Source: Paenibacillus_G sp049942825
GTDB taxonomy: Bacteria; Bacillota; Bacilli; Paenibacillales; NBRC-103111
NCBI RefSeq assembly: GCF_049942825.1
Contig: NZ_CP187970.1
Coordinates: 4,092,001 to 4,156,000 of the forward strand
DNA length: 64,000 nt
Direction of reading: 5' to 3'
In this document: piece by piece, positions 16,299 through 24,006 of the stretch
Layout of the letters: every line of letters begins with the position of its first letter
Numbering within the stretch: position 1 is the first letter of the stretch
The notes under the pieces: generated by a model
The model's database searches: none
The model's input: the letters and a program-made list of their open reading frames with translations, nothing else
What the model was told of the DNA's origin: nothing
Translations under genes and position numbers: made by a program

Positions 16299-16321
16299 AC
16301 GAAAACAGCCCCAAACGGGGC
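16299..16321 (-). terminator. Terminator of the MFS exporter gene
   Basis: CAGCCCC (16304-16310) pairs with GGGGCTG (16315-16321) around a four-base loop. TTTTCGTTT follows on the minus strand. Confidence 0.8.
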
Positions 16322-16365
16322 TGAGTTCTGGGGATGATCTTCTGTTGGGAAGCGCCGGCATGTAC

Positions 16366-17616
16366 CTATGGCTGCGGGACGCTCTCCATGTGTTCGGGAG
16401 CTTTGTGGTTCATGATGGGCAGCATGGCCAAGGCACCGACAAGGAATAGGAGACCCGCGCCGGAATAGATGGAAACCAGGGAGAAGGCATCCTTCAGCGC
16501 ACCGGCACAGGACATGGAAACGACCATCATGCCGACGAACAACGGGTTCAGCACCCCGTTCACCCTGCCGACTATGGAAGTATGGGACCATTTTAGAATC
16601 ATGGTGCTGATCCCGATGTGGATGCATGGGAAGACGAGTCCGTTCACAAACTGCACGACCAGCGTAAGGGGCACGCTCGTAGAATACCCTACGATCACCG
16701 TACAGACGGCGCCGACAATCATACCTACAGCGAGGAGCATCTGCGGGGCGACGCGCTTGGCGTACATGGCAACGATCCCGCCGCCGATCAACATGGCCGC
16801 TCCGTTCACCATCAGCAGATATTGAAGAAACTTCTCTTCTCTGCCCAGCCGCTCCGTAACGACGAACAGGTTGAGGGCTTGAGCAATGCCCACGGCAAGC
16901 CCCGCAAGAATGAACGCGAGTCCAAGCATCCGGAGCACCCGGCTGTGCCAGACATAACGGAAACCCTCGATGAACTCTTGACGGAATTGACCCGGAACGG
17001 TCTCTCCCCGCTCCTCCACCTTATCCGCGGGCAGACGGAACAATACAAGGGCAGACAGCAGGAATACCGTTCCCATTACCGCGATGGATGTTTCCAGGCC
17101 GAATGTGCTGTACGTGAAGGTACCAAGCATCGGTCCCAGCACCATGAAGATCGCCATCAGGGACTGGAACAGTGCCATCCCCTGCTGCAGCTGCTCTTCA
17201 GGCACATGCTGCTTAAACAGCCGCATTCCGGAAGGCTGCGAGAACTGGGAGAGGATGGCCGAGATGAACGCAACCAGATATACGGATTGCCAGGAACCGA
17301 AATGAATCGCCAGCAGCACGACGAACACGGATACGGCGGACAGCAGATCACACCATATCATCGTACGCTTCGGTCTCCATCGGTCGGCGAACGTTCCTCC
17401 GATGAACGAGAATACAAAGATCGGCGCGAATTCCGCTACACTGATCAGCGAAATCGCATACGGATCATTGTTCGTTTTCTCCGCAACAAACAGCAGAATG
17501 GCAAAATTCCGCACCCAGATGCCGATTTGCAGCAGGACGTTGGATAACAGGATCGTTTGCACAAACCTGCTGCCGAGTAGACTGGGGGCTTTCACTTGTT
17601 CATAAACTTCGTTCAC
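16366..17616 (-). CDS. MFS transporter, DHA3 (macrolide efflux-like) type
   Basis: The 416-residue protein has about twelve hydrophobic helices and the features of the MFS_3/macrolide-efflux group: FAPIFVFSFIGGTFADRWRP with motif A, LAIHFGSWQSVYLVAFISA, SQFSQPSGMRLFKQHVPEEQ, FVNGLVFPCIHIGISTMILK. The GTG start at 17616 is supported by AAGGAGG eight bases upstream. It is 73 bp downstream of the 553-residue unknown gene on the same strand, with no hairpin between them, so it could be the last gene of the SMI1/LRR/unknown transcription unit. Substrate unknown. Confidence 0.9.
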   Translation of the reverse strand: MNEVYEQVKAPSLLGSRFVQTILLSNVLLQIGIWVRNFAILLFVAEKTNNDPYAISLISVAEFAPIFVFSFIGGTFADRWRPKRTMIWCDLLSAVSVFVVLLAIHFGSWQSVYLVAFISAILSQFSQPSGMRLFKQHVPEEQLQQGMALFQSLMAIFMVLGPMLGTFTYSTFGLETSIAVMGTVFLLSALVLFRLPADKVEERGETVPGQFRQEFIEGFRYVWHSRVLRMLGLAFILAGLAVGIAQALNLFVVTERLGREEKFLQYLLMVNGAAMLIGGGIVAMYAKRVAPQMLLAVGMIVGAVCTVIVGYSTSVPLTLVVQFVNGLVFPCIHIGISTMILKWSHTSIVGRVNGVLNPLFVGMMVVSMSCAGALKDAFSLVSIYSGAGLLFLVGALAMLPIMNHKAPEHMESVPQP

Positions 17617-17689
17617 GAATCCTACCTCCTTTTACACTCCTTACTATACCATACCCCGGACCCGCCCCATTTCTTTTCTATTGCTTTCT

Positions 17690-19351
17690 TTAGCCGCGGC
17701 TGGCGGCCTGCGCCAGCTCGGAGAGCCAAGTTCCCCGGTCCCCTTCGGCTTTGGCGGATAATTTCTTCAGCTTATCCGTTCCGCCCCAGATCAAATAAAC
17801 GAGATGCTCCGCCTCATATTCCTCAAGGCCGCGAACTTGATCGAGCAGCAGCTTAAGATGCCTCTCGTCTTCCAGATCCCCTTTGATCTTCAGCTTCATT
17901 GAATCCGTGCTGTACAGCATGCACTTCACCAGCGTAGGAATCGTCTCCGCGTGAACTCCATGACGTTCTACCAACGCGACCGTGAAGTCGTTCTGAACGG
18001 ACTGGTGTTCTTTGTCAACCTTCTCCATGTATTGTTCCACTAACGGAAAGTAAGCCTTATCCGCCAATCCCAGGCCGAAGACCGCATAACTGCCCGGCAT
18101 GCAGTTTTTTTCTCCTTCCGTATCCGTATACCATTCGAATGGCTGCATCGCCGCCCGGGCGTACTCCTCCAGCAGCGGATGCAAATTCGGATACACCAGG
18201 GCGCCCGCAAAGAAGCGGTGCGTGCCCGACTTGGCCAGCCCTTTGATCGGCAGCCACTGCTTGACGCCGGAATTCAGCTTGATCTGGTAGCTTCTTGGGA
18301 AGCCCAGGCGCAGCAAGCGGATCAGGAACCGGAGCACCCGGGCGTAGCTCTCCTCCGTTTCCTGCTTCATGGCTATGGACACCTCGGCAAACACATCGTT
18401 CGCTGAGCATTCCACCCGTTCGTCACGCAAGCTGACGTCTTCCTTGGCGAACGTACCGCTGCCTTCCTTCATCAGACGCTGCGCCCGGGCGCTTCCGAGC
18501 TCAACAGCGCAGTTCAACATCGTCAGCCCCGCACTTCTGCTGTAGGATGGCTCGTATTTCAGAATCAACGTGGCGGCATAGAGGACCAGCTCGATTGGAC
18601 CCTGCTCGGTATGCTCCAGCCAGGCATCGCTTTTTTTCTGATATTCGATCTGCCACTCGGTGCCGATATGATCAAAATAACGGGGCAGCCAATGCTGCTC
18701 CGCCCAATCCCGCAAAGCCGAAGTCAAAGTACTGCGATGCTCCGCAAGGTGCTTGTTCCCTTGATTCACTTGTAGAATTCTCTCGAAGACAGCTATGATC
18801 CGGCCGGGCTCCGCATCCGGAAACAGTCTCTCGTCAAGCAGATGCCTGGAGAGGAAAAACGTCTCCAAGGGTGCGGTCGGATAAGTTACCGCTTCAAGCT
18901 TATCCGTGAGATAGAGGGAGATACGTTCCAGCAGCCCTTTCTTCTTCAACTCGTCGACGACTTCGAGAATACGAACGTAGATTTCGCCTTCCCGCACCTG
19001 AAACCTGCCTGTGAAAGTAAAATGATAATCGATTAATGCGGACGGCAGCGCATTCAATTGCCCCCGCATATAAGCGGCAAGCTCAGGGACGAGCCCCTCC
19101 CGCACCTGCTGCTCGGTCAACGACTCGCCCCGGCCCGCTTTCCGTTCCCGGATCGTAAAATCAAGATCCCCATCCATCACGTCTACCCTGCCGTCGGCAT
19201 ATTCGAGCAGAGCGGAACCGTGAATGCCCGCCTGCAGTGTGGTTCGCTTCACGATTTCTTCCGGGTTCTTATCACGAATAAAAGCCACCCAGTTGTCAAT
19301 CTCCTGTTTCATTTCGTCCAGCAGCGTCTCGAGATTGTAATCCATACCCAT
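17690..19351 (-). CDS. 553-residue protein of unknown function (possibly DUF6138-type)
   Basis: This soluble, charged, mainly helical protein has no signal peptide or membrane segment. Visible stretches are YNLETLLDEMKQEIDNWVAF, ALLEYADGRVDVMDGDLDFT, a tetratricopeptide/SEL1-like segment LTMLNCAVELGSARAQRLMK near residue 285, and a C-terminal region ECSANDVFAEVSIAMKQETE to LKLLLDQVRGLEEYEAEHL. I associate this architecture with the DUF6138 group from memory, not from a search. The start at 19351 has AAAGGAG six bases upstream. It follows the LRR gene (100 bp) and the SMI1 gene on the same strand, and this company suggests an orphan immunity or defence-related cluster. No catalytic motif was recognised. 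Confidence 0.75.
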   Translation of the reverse strand: MGMDYNLETLLDEMKQEIDNWVAFIRDKNPEEIVKRTTLQAGIHGSALLEYADGRVDVMDGDLDFTIRERKAGRGESLTEQQVREGLVPELAAYMRGQLNALPSALIDYHFTFTGRFQVREGEIYVRILEVVDELKKKGLLERISLYLTDKLEAVTYPTAPLETFFLSRHLLDERLFPDAEPGRIIAVFERILQVNQGNKHLAEHRSTLTSALRDWAEQHWLPRYFDHIGTEWQIEYQKKSDAWLEHTEQGPIELVLYAATLILKYEPSYSRSAGLTMLNCAVELGSARAQRLMKEGSGTFAKEDVSLRDERVECSANDVFAEVSIAMKQETEESYARVLRFLIRLLRLGFPRSYQIKLNSGVKQWLPIKGLAKSGTHRFFAGALVYPNLHPLLEEYARAAMQPFEWYTDTEGEKNCMPGSYAVFGLGLADKAYFPLVEQYMEKVDKEHQSVQNDFTVALVERHGVHAETIPTLVKCMLYSTDSMKLKIKGDLEDERHLKLLLDQVRGLEEYEAEHLVYLIWGGTDKLKKLSAKAEGDRGTWLSELAQAASRG

Positions 19352-19451
19352 CCCCTGCTCCTTTATGCATCCATAGATCTTGATTTTGCGCTTCTTTTCC
19401 TGTTCTGTGACGGCGGCACCTTTGCCGGCTCACCCTGTTGTATGTTTCTAT

Positions 19452-20507
19452 TCAAAATGAATCAAAAGGAAACTCGCCGCCACTCCACAGTATTTCGCTT
19501 GTTTTGCCGAAGCGCTGGGCCCATTCCTCAAACTCTTGATTCCGTTTGGCACTGTCAAAGCTGGCCTTGACTCTCTGTACGGATGGATTACTCCATAACG
19601 CCATGTAATCTTCCATCCTCATATTCATCGCGGACCAATGCGTGAATTCGGTTAAGGAGGGCGCCTGACCGAGGCTGCTTATATCTTTTAAGCCCTTCAT
19701 GGTGTCCAGATGTACTTTTCGAAGCTTGGTCAGTCCGTTCAACGCAGGTAATGCTTCTACGTTCCTGAGCGACTGAAGGAAGAGGTATTGTAGTCCGGTT
19801 AAAGTGGAGATGAACGACAGATCCTTCAATCCGCGGATCTGCCACAGCTCCAAATACTTGATGCTGTCCATCCCTTCGATGGCGGAATAATTATGGATTC
19901 CACCCAGTTTGATATCGAGCGACCACAACTTTTTCAATGGGGCCAGGAATTCGACATGGCTCGTTGTAACCGACCTCAAGGTGACATCCTCCAGGTGAGC
20001 AAGCTTGCCGATGACGTCGATATTCCTGGTATGGCCTTCGATATATAGCGTTGTCAATCCGCTGAACCGCTCCAGAACCGCCAGATCGGGTTTCTTGGAG
20101 CGTGTCTGCTCCAGCATCAGACTCTCCAGCGTTGCAGGTATCCGAGCCAGGATATCAAAGCTGTCCAGATGATAAATACCAATATGCAGTGCTTTCAATT
20201 GGCCCAGATGGAGGATGGCATCCAAATGCTCAACCTCACGTATGCAATCCACAGTAAACCGAGTCACATGAGGAAGCGCGGAGAGGAAGCTTAAATCGCA
20301 GGTCTTGTCATAAAAGCCGTACACCCGCAGCTCAACATCTTCCCGCTTGGCAAACAACTGATCGTTTAAAAGTTGAAATGTGTAAGGTTCTAAGGGTTCC
20401 GAGAACTGGATGACCTCCAGATCGGTAAGGGTCACCAGCTCCTGTACTTCTGCTTCTGACAGATTGGACTTGATATCGATTCTGCCCTTGGATGTTTGGC
20501 TGTACAT
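19452..20507 (-). CDS. Leucine-rich-repeat protein
   Basis: The 351-residue cytosolic protein contains about ten irregular leucine-rich repeats of 20-24 residues between residues 70 and 300. Examples are LSFLSALPHVTRFTVD, AILHLGQLKALHIGIYHLDS, VIGKLAHLEDVTLRSVTTSH, SFISTLTGLQYLFLQSLRNV and ALNGLTKLRKVHLDTMKGLK. There is no signal peptide, sortase motif or membrane helix, so it is not a surface internalin. The start has GGGTGGGAG upstream. It is 18 bp downstream of the SMI1/KNR4 gene, so the two are very probably co-transcribed. Cytosolic LRR proteins of this kind recur beside SMI1 proteins in toxin-immunity neighbourhoods; the role here is inferred. Confidence 0.85.
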   Translation of the reverse strand: MYSQTSKGRIDIKSNLSEAEVQELVTLTDLEVIQFSEPLEPYTFQLLNDQLFAKREDVELRVYGFYDKTCDLSFLSALPHVTRFTVDCIREVEHLDAILHLGQLKALHIGIYHLDSFDILARIPATLESLMLEQTRSKKPDLAVLERFSGLTTLYIEGHTRNIDVIGKLAHLEDVTLRSVTTSHVEFLAPLKKLWSLDIKLGGIHNYSAIEGMDSIKYLELWQIRGLKDLSFISTLTGLQYLFLQSLRNVEALPALNGLTKLRKVHLDTMKGLKDISSLGQAPSLTEFTHWSAMNMRMEDYMALWSNPSVQRVKASFDSAKRNQEFEEWAQRFGKTSEILWSGGEFPFDSF

Positions 20508-20525
20508 AATCTCCCACCCGATTCG

Positions 20526-21308
20526 TTATTGTCGAACTTCCTGGCTCAGAAATTCATCGAGACTGATTTGGTGCAATTCATAGTGGGCTCCGATGCTCTT
20601 CAGCTGGTCCTCTATCTTAGAGGCTCCTGGTTCAATGCCCTTATACACGATCAGGGGAACCTCCTCTAAATAGGTTTTCGCTTGTGCAAAATCGCATGAG
20701 AAGATTTTTTTGATGAACACCAAGGTTTTGATCTTGTCCATGCCCGGCCCGGTAATTACAACGTTGTAGTAGTTATACTGTTCGCTCTCATCGTTCTCCC
20801 CCTCCTCGGAGCTGCCCGGCCGTAAGACACTGTGAAGAAACTCCACGAGATTGTCGTACGCAGCGGAAAAATCCCAGGATCCCGCTCCGTGCCTCGCTGT
20901 ATAAATAACGGTATCCCCTCTGGACAGATCGATACAGTAAGGATCGCCTTCATCAGAAGCAATGACGAGATAGTCACTCGGCCAGTCCGTAAGAACTTCA
21001 TCCGTAACCGGATTGTAATTGTACCCCGATTGACCTGACAAGATATCCTTGGCCTCGTAAATATGTATACAGAGGTATTCGTCGTTACTCCAGGCCACCG
21101 ATTCGGGGACATAATGCTTCAAAAAATACAAGTATTCCTCAGGCAGGCTCCAAGTGTCGGTGACGGAGCGGATCGCCTGCTCCTCTGCCTCTGTCAGCAG
21201 CCCCATGGGATATTTGGCGTAAAAATCGGGATTTTGCTGCCGCTTTTCCTCTAATACCGCCTGCATCTTCGCGATTACCGCATCCAGTTCTTTATACGTA
21301 CGCTCCAT
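20526..21308 (-). CDS. SMI1/KNR4 domain protein with a C-terminal bL12-like domain
   Basis: The 260-residue protein has two parts. Residues about 30-163 form a SMI1/KNR4 (SUKH) fold: LTEAEEQAIRSVTDTWSLPE, EYLYFLKHYVPESVAW, YLVIASDEGDPYCIDLSRGD. This fold is best known in immunity proteins of polymorphic toxin systems. After an acidic linker (SSEEGENDESEQ), residues about 181-247 resemble the C-terminal domain of ribosomal protein bL12. The stretch YNVVITGPGMDKIKTLVFIK, then FAQAKTYLEEVPLIVYKGIE and DQLKSIGAHYEL, follows its order of F-D-V, K-I-x-V-I-K, L-K-E-A-K-x-L-V-E and A-G-A-x-V-E-L. The start is uncertain: ATG 21308 has GTGGTG upstream; GTG 21320 is an alternative. First gene of a run with the LRR gene. 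Confidence 0.85.
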   Translation of the reverse strand: MERTYKELDAVIAKMQAVLEEKRQQNPDFYAKYPMGLLTEAEEQAIRSVTDTWSLPEEYLYFLKHYVPESVAWSNDEYLCIHIYEAKDILSGQSGYNYNPVTDEVLTDWPSDYLVIASDEGDPYCIDLSRGDTVIYTARHGAGSWDFSAAYDNLVEFLHSVLRPGSSEEGENDESEQYNYYNVVITGPGMDKIKTLVFIKKIFSCDFAQAKTYLEEVPLIVYKGIEPGASKIEDQLKSIGAHYELHQISLDEFLSQEVRQ

Positions 21309-21506
21309 CGGTTTCACCACGATCTTTGAGAATGAGCTCCAATCGTAATTACGTCAGTCAGCCCGATGCTGATGACTTCTACCATGCTATCATACAAGAA
21401 CGCCCTCATGAAGGAAGGATTTCCTAAATTTTTCTTGATTTGATTCGTCGGGCGGGGAATGCTTCAGCCCATTGCTTACGCAAGGCGGCTGTCACGGAGC
21501 ATAGAA

Positions 21507-21534
21507 AAGGCAGCCGCTCTTCCGCGGCTGCCTT
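21507..21534 (-). terminator. Terminator of the MerR/oxidoreductase pair
   Basis: AAGGCAGCCGC (21507-21517) pairs perfectly with GCGGCTGCCTT (21524-21534). TTTTCT follows on the minus strand, 30 bp after the oxidoreductase stop. Confidence 0.9.
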
Positions 21535-21563
21535 ACGTGCAAGGATGGGTCAGACATCCCCGT

Positions 21564-22190
21564 TCACCGGATGGCATCAGCTTCAGGCTCCTGACGCCTG
21601 AGCACGCTGAGGCTGTATTCCCGCCCGAACCTTGGGGCAAGTACGCCCCAAAGGGTCCCGATCGCCGTCTCGACCTTCGCCATACGGTCCGGACCGCCGA
21701 CATCCACCGGATCGAGCCCGATCTCGGTGATCAGCCTGGCAACAACTGCTGCGGCCGCGGGATCATCCCCGCTCAGGAACGCAGTCGCAGTGCCCTGTTC
21801 ATACTGCGGATTCGCCAGCACCTCCCAAGGCAGCGTGTGAAAAGCGCGGACCACGCGCGCATTCTGGGCCAGACGCCGGACCTCCTCATCCGCCGACCTG
21901 CCGTCGTACCGGTTCGTGCAGTTGATGAGGATCTTTCCATCCAGATCCCCTGCCTCGGCCAGGACCTGCTCGACCGCATCGGGCAGCACGGCCAGCAGGA
22001 TGACTTCGCCGAACGACGCCGCTTCGCTAATCGTGCCGGCCTGCGCATTAGAGCCCGTCTCCTCCAGCAGGAGCTTTATCCTCTCGCTATGCGGATCCCT
22101 TGAGCCGAACATCACGTCATGCCCGAGAGCCGCCCATCTTTTCCCCAAGGCTGCCCCCATATGCCCTGAACCAATCGAAGCGATCTTCAT
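21564..22190 (-). CDS. NAD(P)-binding oxidoreductase, F420-reductase (NpdG)-like
   Basis: This 208-residue Rossmann protein starts MKIASIGSGHMGAALGKRWA with G-x-G-x-x-G at residues 7-12, then VMFGSRDPHSERIK with Arg-31 suited to NADP(H). VILLAVLPDAVEQVL, LINCTNRYDG and ARVVRAFHTLPWEVLANPQY follow, as in the NADPH:F420 oxidoreductase-like group (NAD_binding F420 family). Related proteins in F420-less bacteria act on unknown substrates. The ATG overlaps the MerR stop by four bases, so the pair is translationally coupled. The MerR regulator is therefore its probable controller. Confidence 0.88.
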   Translation of the reverse strand: MKIASIGSGHMGAALGKRWAALGHDVMFGSRDPHSERIKLLLEETGSNAQAGTISEAASFGEVILLAVLPDAVEQVLAEAGDLDGKILINCTNRYDGRSADEEVRRLAQNARVVRAFHTLPWEVLANPQYEQGTATAFLSGDDPAAAAVVARLITEIGLDPVDVGGPDRMAKVETAIGTLWGVLAPRFGREYSLSVLRRQEPEADAIR

Positions 22191-22594
22191 TTGTTCGCGG
22201 CCTCCTTCTCCAACAGCCTATGGTAGAAATCCAGCTTCTCTCTCGTCTGCCCGATGACGCTTGCCAGTGCTGCGTACTGCGCTTCCATTCGGGTCAGATG
22301 CTCTGAAAGAATGTTCGTTCGGCTTTCGATAGCCTCCCTGTCTTCGCCGCTGAGTGGGATCGGAGGATCCGCGAAGCATCGTCCCTCCTGCAGGAACGCC
22401 TTCATTTCTTCAAGCGACAACCCCGTCTTCTTAAGACAGTGCAGGGAAGACAGCAGCCGAACGTCGTCCTCACTATACAGCCTCAGGCCGCCCGGCCCTC
22501 TCCTAGGCGGCTTCGTCAAACCGATTTTCTCATAATATCGGAGTGTATCAATGCTGAAACCTGCCAGCTCCGCCGCCTGCCCGATCGAATACAT
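22187..22594 (-). CDS. MerR family regulator
   Basis: The 135-residue protein has the MerR winged helix first (YSIGQAAELAGFSIDTLRYY, EKIGLTKPPRRGPGGLRLYS, DDVRLLSSLHCLKKTGLSLE). A dimerising coiled coil follows (SRTNILSEHLTRMEAQYAAL, TREKLDFYHRLLEKEAANK). There are no cysteines arranged for metal binding, so it belongs to the YfmP/AdhR-like aldehyde or redox group rather than the metal sensors. The ATG has GGGGGAG six bases upstream. It heads a two-gene operon with the NAD(P)-binding oxidoreductase. Confidence 0.93.
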   Translation of the reverse strand: MYSIGQAAELAGFSIDTLRYYEKIGLTKPPRRGPGGLRLYSEDDVRLLSSLHCLKKTGLSLEEMKAFLQEGRCFADPPIPLSGEDREAIESRTNILSEHLTRMEAQYAALASVIGQTREKLDFYHRLLEKEAANK

Positions 22595-22672
22595 CTGATG
22601 CTCCCCCTTCCGGTTCCGGATAGGTTTATTCTAGAGGATGGAGCCGACTCCAGGTCAACCCCGGATGAGTGC

Positions 22673-22699
22673 AAAATAAAAAAAAGCGGCCACAGCCGC
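22673..22699 (-). terminator. Terminator of the TetR-DoxX operon
   Basis: GCGGC (22686-22690) pairs with GCCGC (22695-22699) across CACA. Eight or more T residues follow on the minus strand, 46 bp past the DoxX stop. Confidence 0.8.
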
Positions 22700-22745
22700 C
22701 GTTCTCGGTTGACGTTTCCATCGGACAAACAGGTGTTGGTTCAGC

Positions 22746-23180
22746 TTACCCCGCCAAAAGAACCGCCGCAACAAAGATGAGCTGCAGCACTATGCGGAGC
22801 ATAAGTTTGGGTACGGGTCTTCCTCCGATCGTTAATTGTTCCCGGGCCGCCCGGACGTTAGCCGGGAACATCGCGACCAACAGAATGGCCAAGCCTATAG
22901 AAGCTGCTTTGGAGGCAGCGGGGAACAGGATGCCTGCAGCTCCGGCAATCTCCAGGATTCCGGTGAGGGTCACGATCCGGTCGGGCCTCGGAAAAGCCGG
23001 CGGAACCATACGGATCAGGTCAGGGCGCCTGCTCCCCCAGTGAGCGGAGGCCGTAAGCATCAACATGACTGCCACCGCTCCTTGAAGCGGGGTATGCCAT
23101 CCTTCGAAATAGGACAGACCGATCAGGCCAAGCACCTTGAACAGCAGAAACGCTGAGAGCAGAACATAAAATGGCAGCAT
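22746..23180 (-). CDS. DoxX-like membrane protein
   Basis: The 144-residue protein has four predicted transmembrane helices (MLPFYVLLSAFLLFKVLGLI, AVAVMLMLTASAHWG, TLTGILEIAGAAGILFPAAS, RIVLQLIFVAAVLLAG) and the DoxX-type P-D-R-I-V-x-x-T-G-I-L-E-I-A-G-A motif. The ATG at 23180 is preceded by AAGGGAG; an ATG seven codons upstream lacks one. It lies 51 bp downstream of the TetR gene on the same strand with no hairpin between, so the TetR protein likely represses this gene with itself. DoxX-like proteins are linked to quinone, sulfur or oxidative-stress metabolism, but the function here is not established. Confidence 0.88.
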   Translation of the reverse strand: MLPFYVLLSAFLLFKVLGLIGLSYFEGWHTPLQGAVAVMLMLTASAHWGSRRPDLIRMVPPAFPRPDRIVTLTGILEIAGAAGILFPAASKAASIGLAILLVAMFPANVRAAREQLTIGGRPVPKLMLRIVLQLIFVAAVLLAG

Positions 23181-23231
23181 TACGAACACTCCCTTACTCA
23201 TTTTGTTGGGCAGAACCCGTGTGCATTGGCC

Positions 23232-23825
23232 TTATCGGGACTTCAATATATCGATGATAAACGATGTGAAATCGTTCGCCTTGAAGGCAGACACGGTAGA
23301 GGGAATAGAGGAGCGGACACGCAAGCCGAAGGTCAGAAGAACAAACATATCGGCTGTTTTGTCCGCATCGACCGATTGGGGAATCACGCCGTGACGCTGG
23401 CCGGTTTGGATCCATAACCGAGATAAGAACACGGAGCGCTCATAGTACTGCTTCAGCGCCTCTGCGATGATCGGCTGTTCTTCTTTTCCCAGCAAATACA
23501 TCAGCACTTTGTTCGTGGCATCTTGGGCATCTTCGTAAGCTGAAATACTCTCGGAGACCTTCTGCATGGGCTCTTCGAAGGTTAGCCTGCCCTGCTCCAC
23601 TTCGTTCATAAAACGTTCGTGCGTCTCTTCAAGCCGCTCCTGGAGCAGCCGGACAAAGATTTCGTCCTTAGTCTTCACATAGTGAAAAATAGCTCCCTTT
23701 GACAAGCCTGACCGCTCCATGATGTCCTTCATCGTAATGGATTGGCAGCCTTTTTCCTGTACTAACTCTTTCGTCGTATCCAGCAGCAGTCTGATGGTTT
23801 GCTGTCTGCGTTCCTCTTGTTTCAA
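23232..23825 (-). CDS. TetR family repressor (autoregulated, controls DoxX-like gene)
   Basis: The 197-residue protein has the TetR helix-turn-helix near its N-terminus (ERRQQTIRLLLDTTKELVQE, CQSITMKDIMERSGLSKGAI, FHYVKTKDEIFVRLLQERL). A variable helical ligand-binding domain follows (VLMYLLGKEEQPIIAEALKQ, FLSRLWIQTGQRHGVIPQSV). TTG at 23825 has GGAGGG about eight bases upstream and removes 14 non-family residues of the longer open frame. Its promoter contains a symmetrical ACCGAC-C-GTCGGT operator between -35 and -10, strong evidence of autorepression. Confidence 0.92.
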   Translation of the reverse strand: MKQEERRQQTIRLLLDTTKELVQEKGCQSITMKDIMERSGLSKGAIFHYVKTKDEIFVRLLQERLEETHERFMNEVEQGRLTFEEPMQKVSESISAYEDAQDATNKVLMYLLGKEEQPIIAEALKQYYERSVFLSRLWIQTGQRHGVIPQSVDADKTADMFVLLTFGLRVRSSIPSTVSAFKANDFTSFIIDILKSR

Positions 23826-23884
23826 AACAATCCCTCCGAAGTGGTTCCTTCTAATGACGTAGGCCAACTTGATTCGTTATACAC

Positions 23885-23913
23885 ATTATATATACCGACC
23901 GTCGGTTTGTAAA
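23885..23913 (-). promoter_or_regulatory. Sigma-A promoter of the TetR-DoxX operon
   Basis: On the minus strand TTTACA (23913-23908) and TATAAT (23890-23885) are separated by exactly 17 bases. This is close to consensus, about 60 bp upstream of the TTG start. Confidence 0.85.
23894..23906. promoter_or_regulatory. TetR operator in the promoter spacer
   Basis: ACCGACCGTCGGT is a perfect 6-1-6 palindrome located entirely between the -35 and -10 hexamers. It is of the size and type bound by TetR dimers, and occupancy would exclude RNA polymerase. Confidence 0.8.
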
Positions 23914-23936
23914 TGGACATTTCCATCTAAACGAAA

Positions 23937-23969
23937 CAAAAAAGGGCCGCTCTTGTAACGAGCTCCCTT
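23937..23969 (-). terminator. Terminator of glcDF
   Basis: AAGGG-GCTC arms (23942-23952 and 23960-23969) pair with a small bulge. At least six T residues follow on the minus strand, about 38 bp after the glcF stop. Confidence 0.75.
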
Positions 23970-24006
23970 GAATTCATGGAACTATCGGGTGAACCGGTGA
24001 ACCGGG

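Noticed and set aside
22746..23180. Assigning the intact DoxX-like gene and the remnant at 55063 as paralogous copies of one recent duplication
   Set aside because: Their sequences differ clearly (different N-terminal helices, no shared flanks), so they are separate family members.
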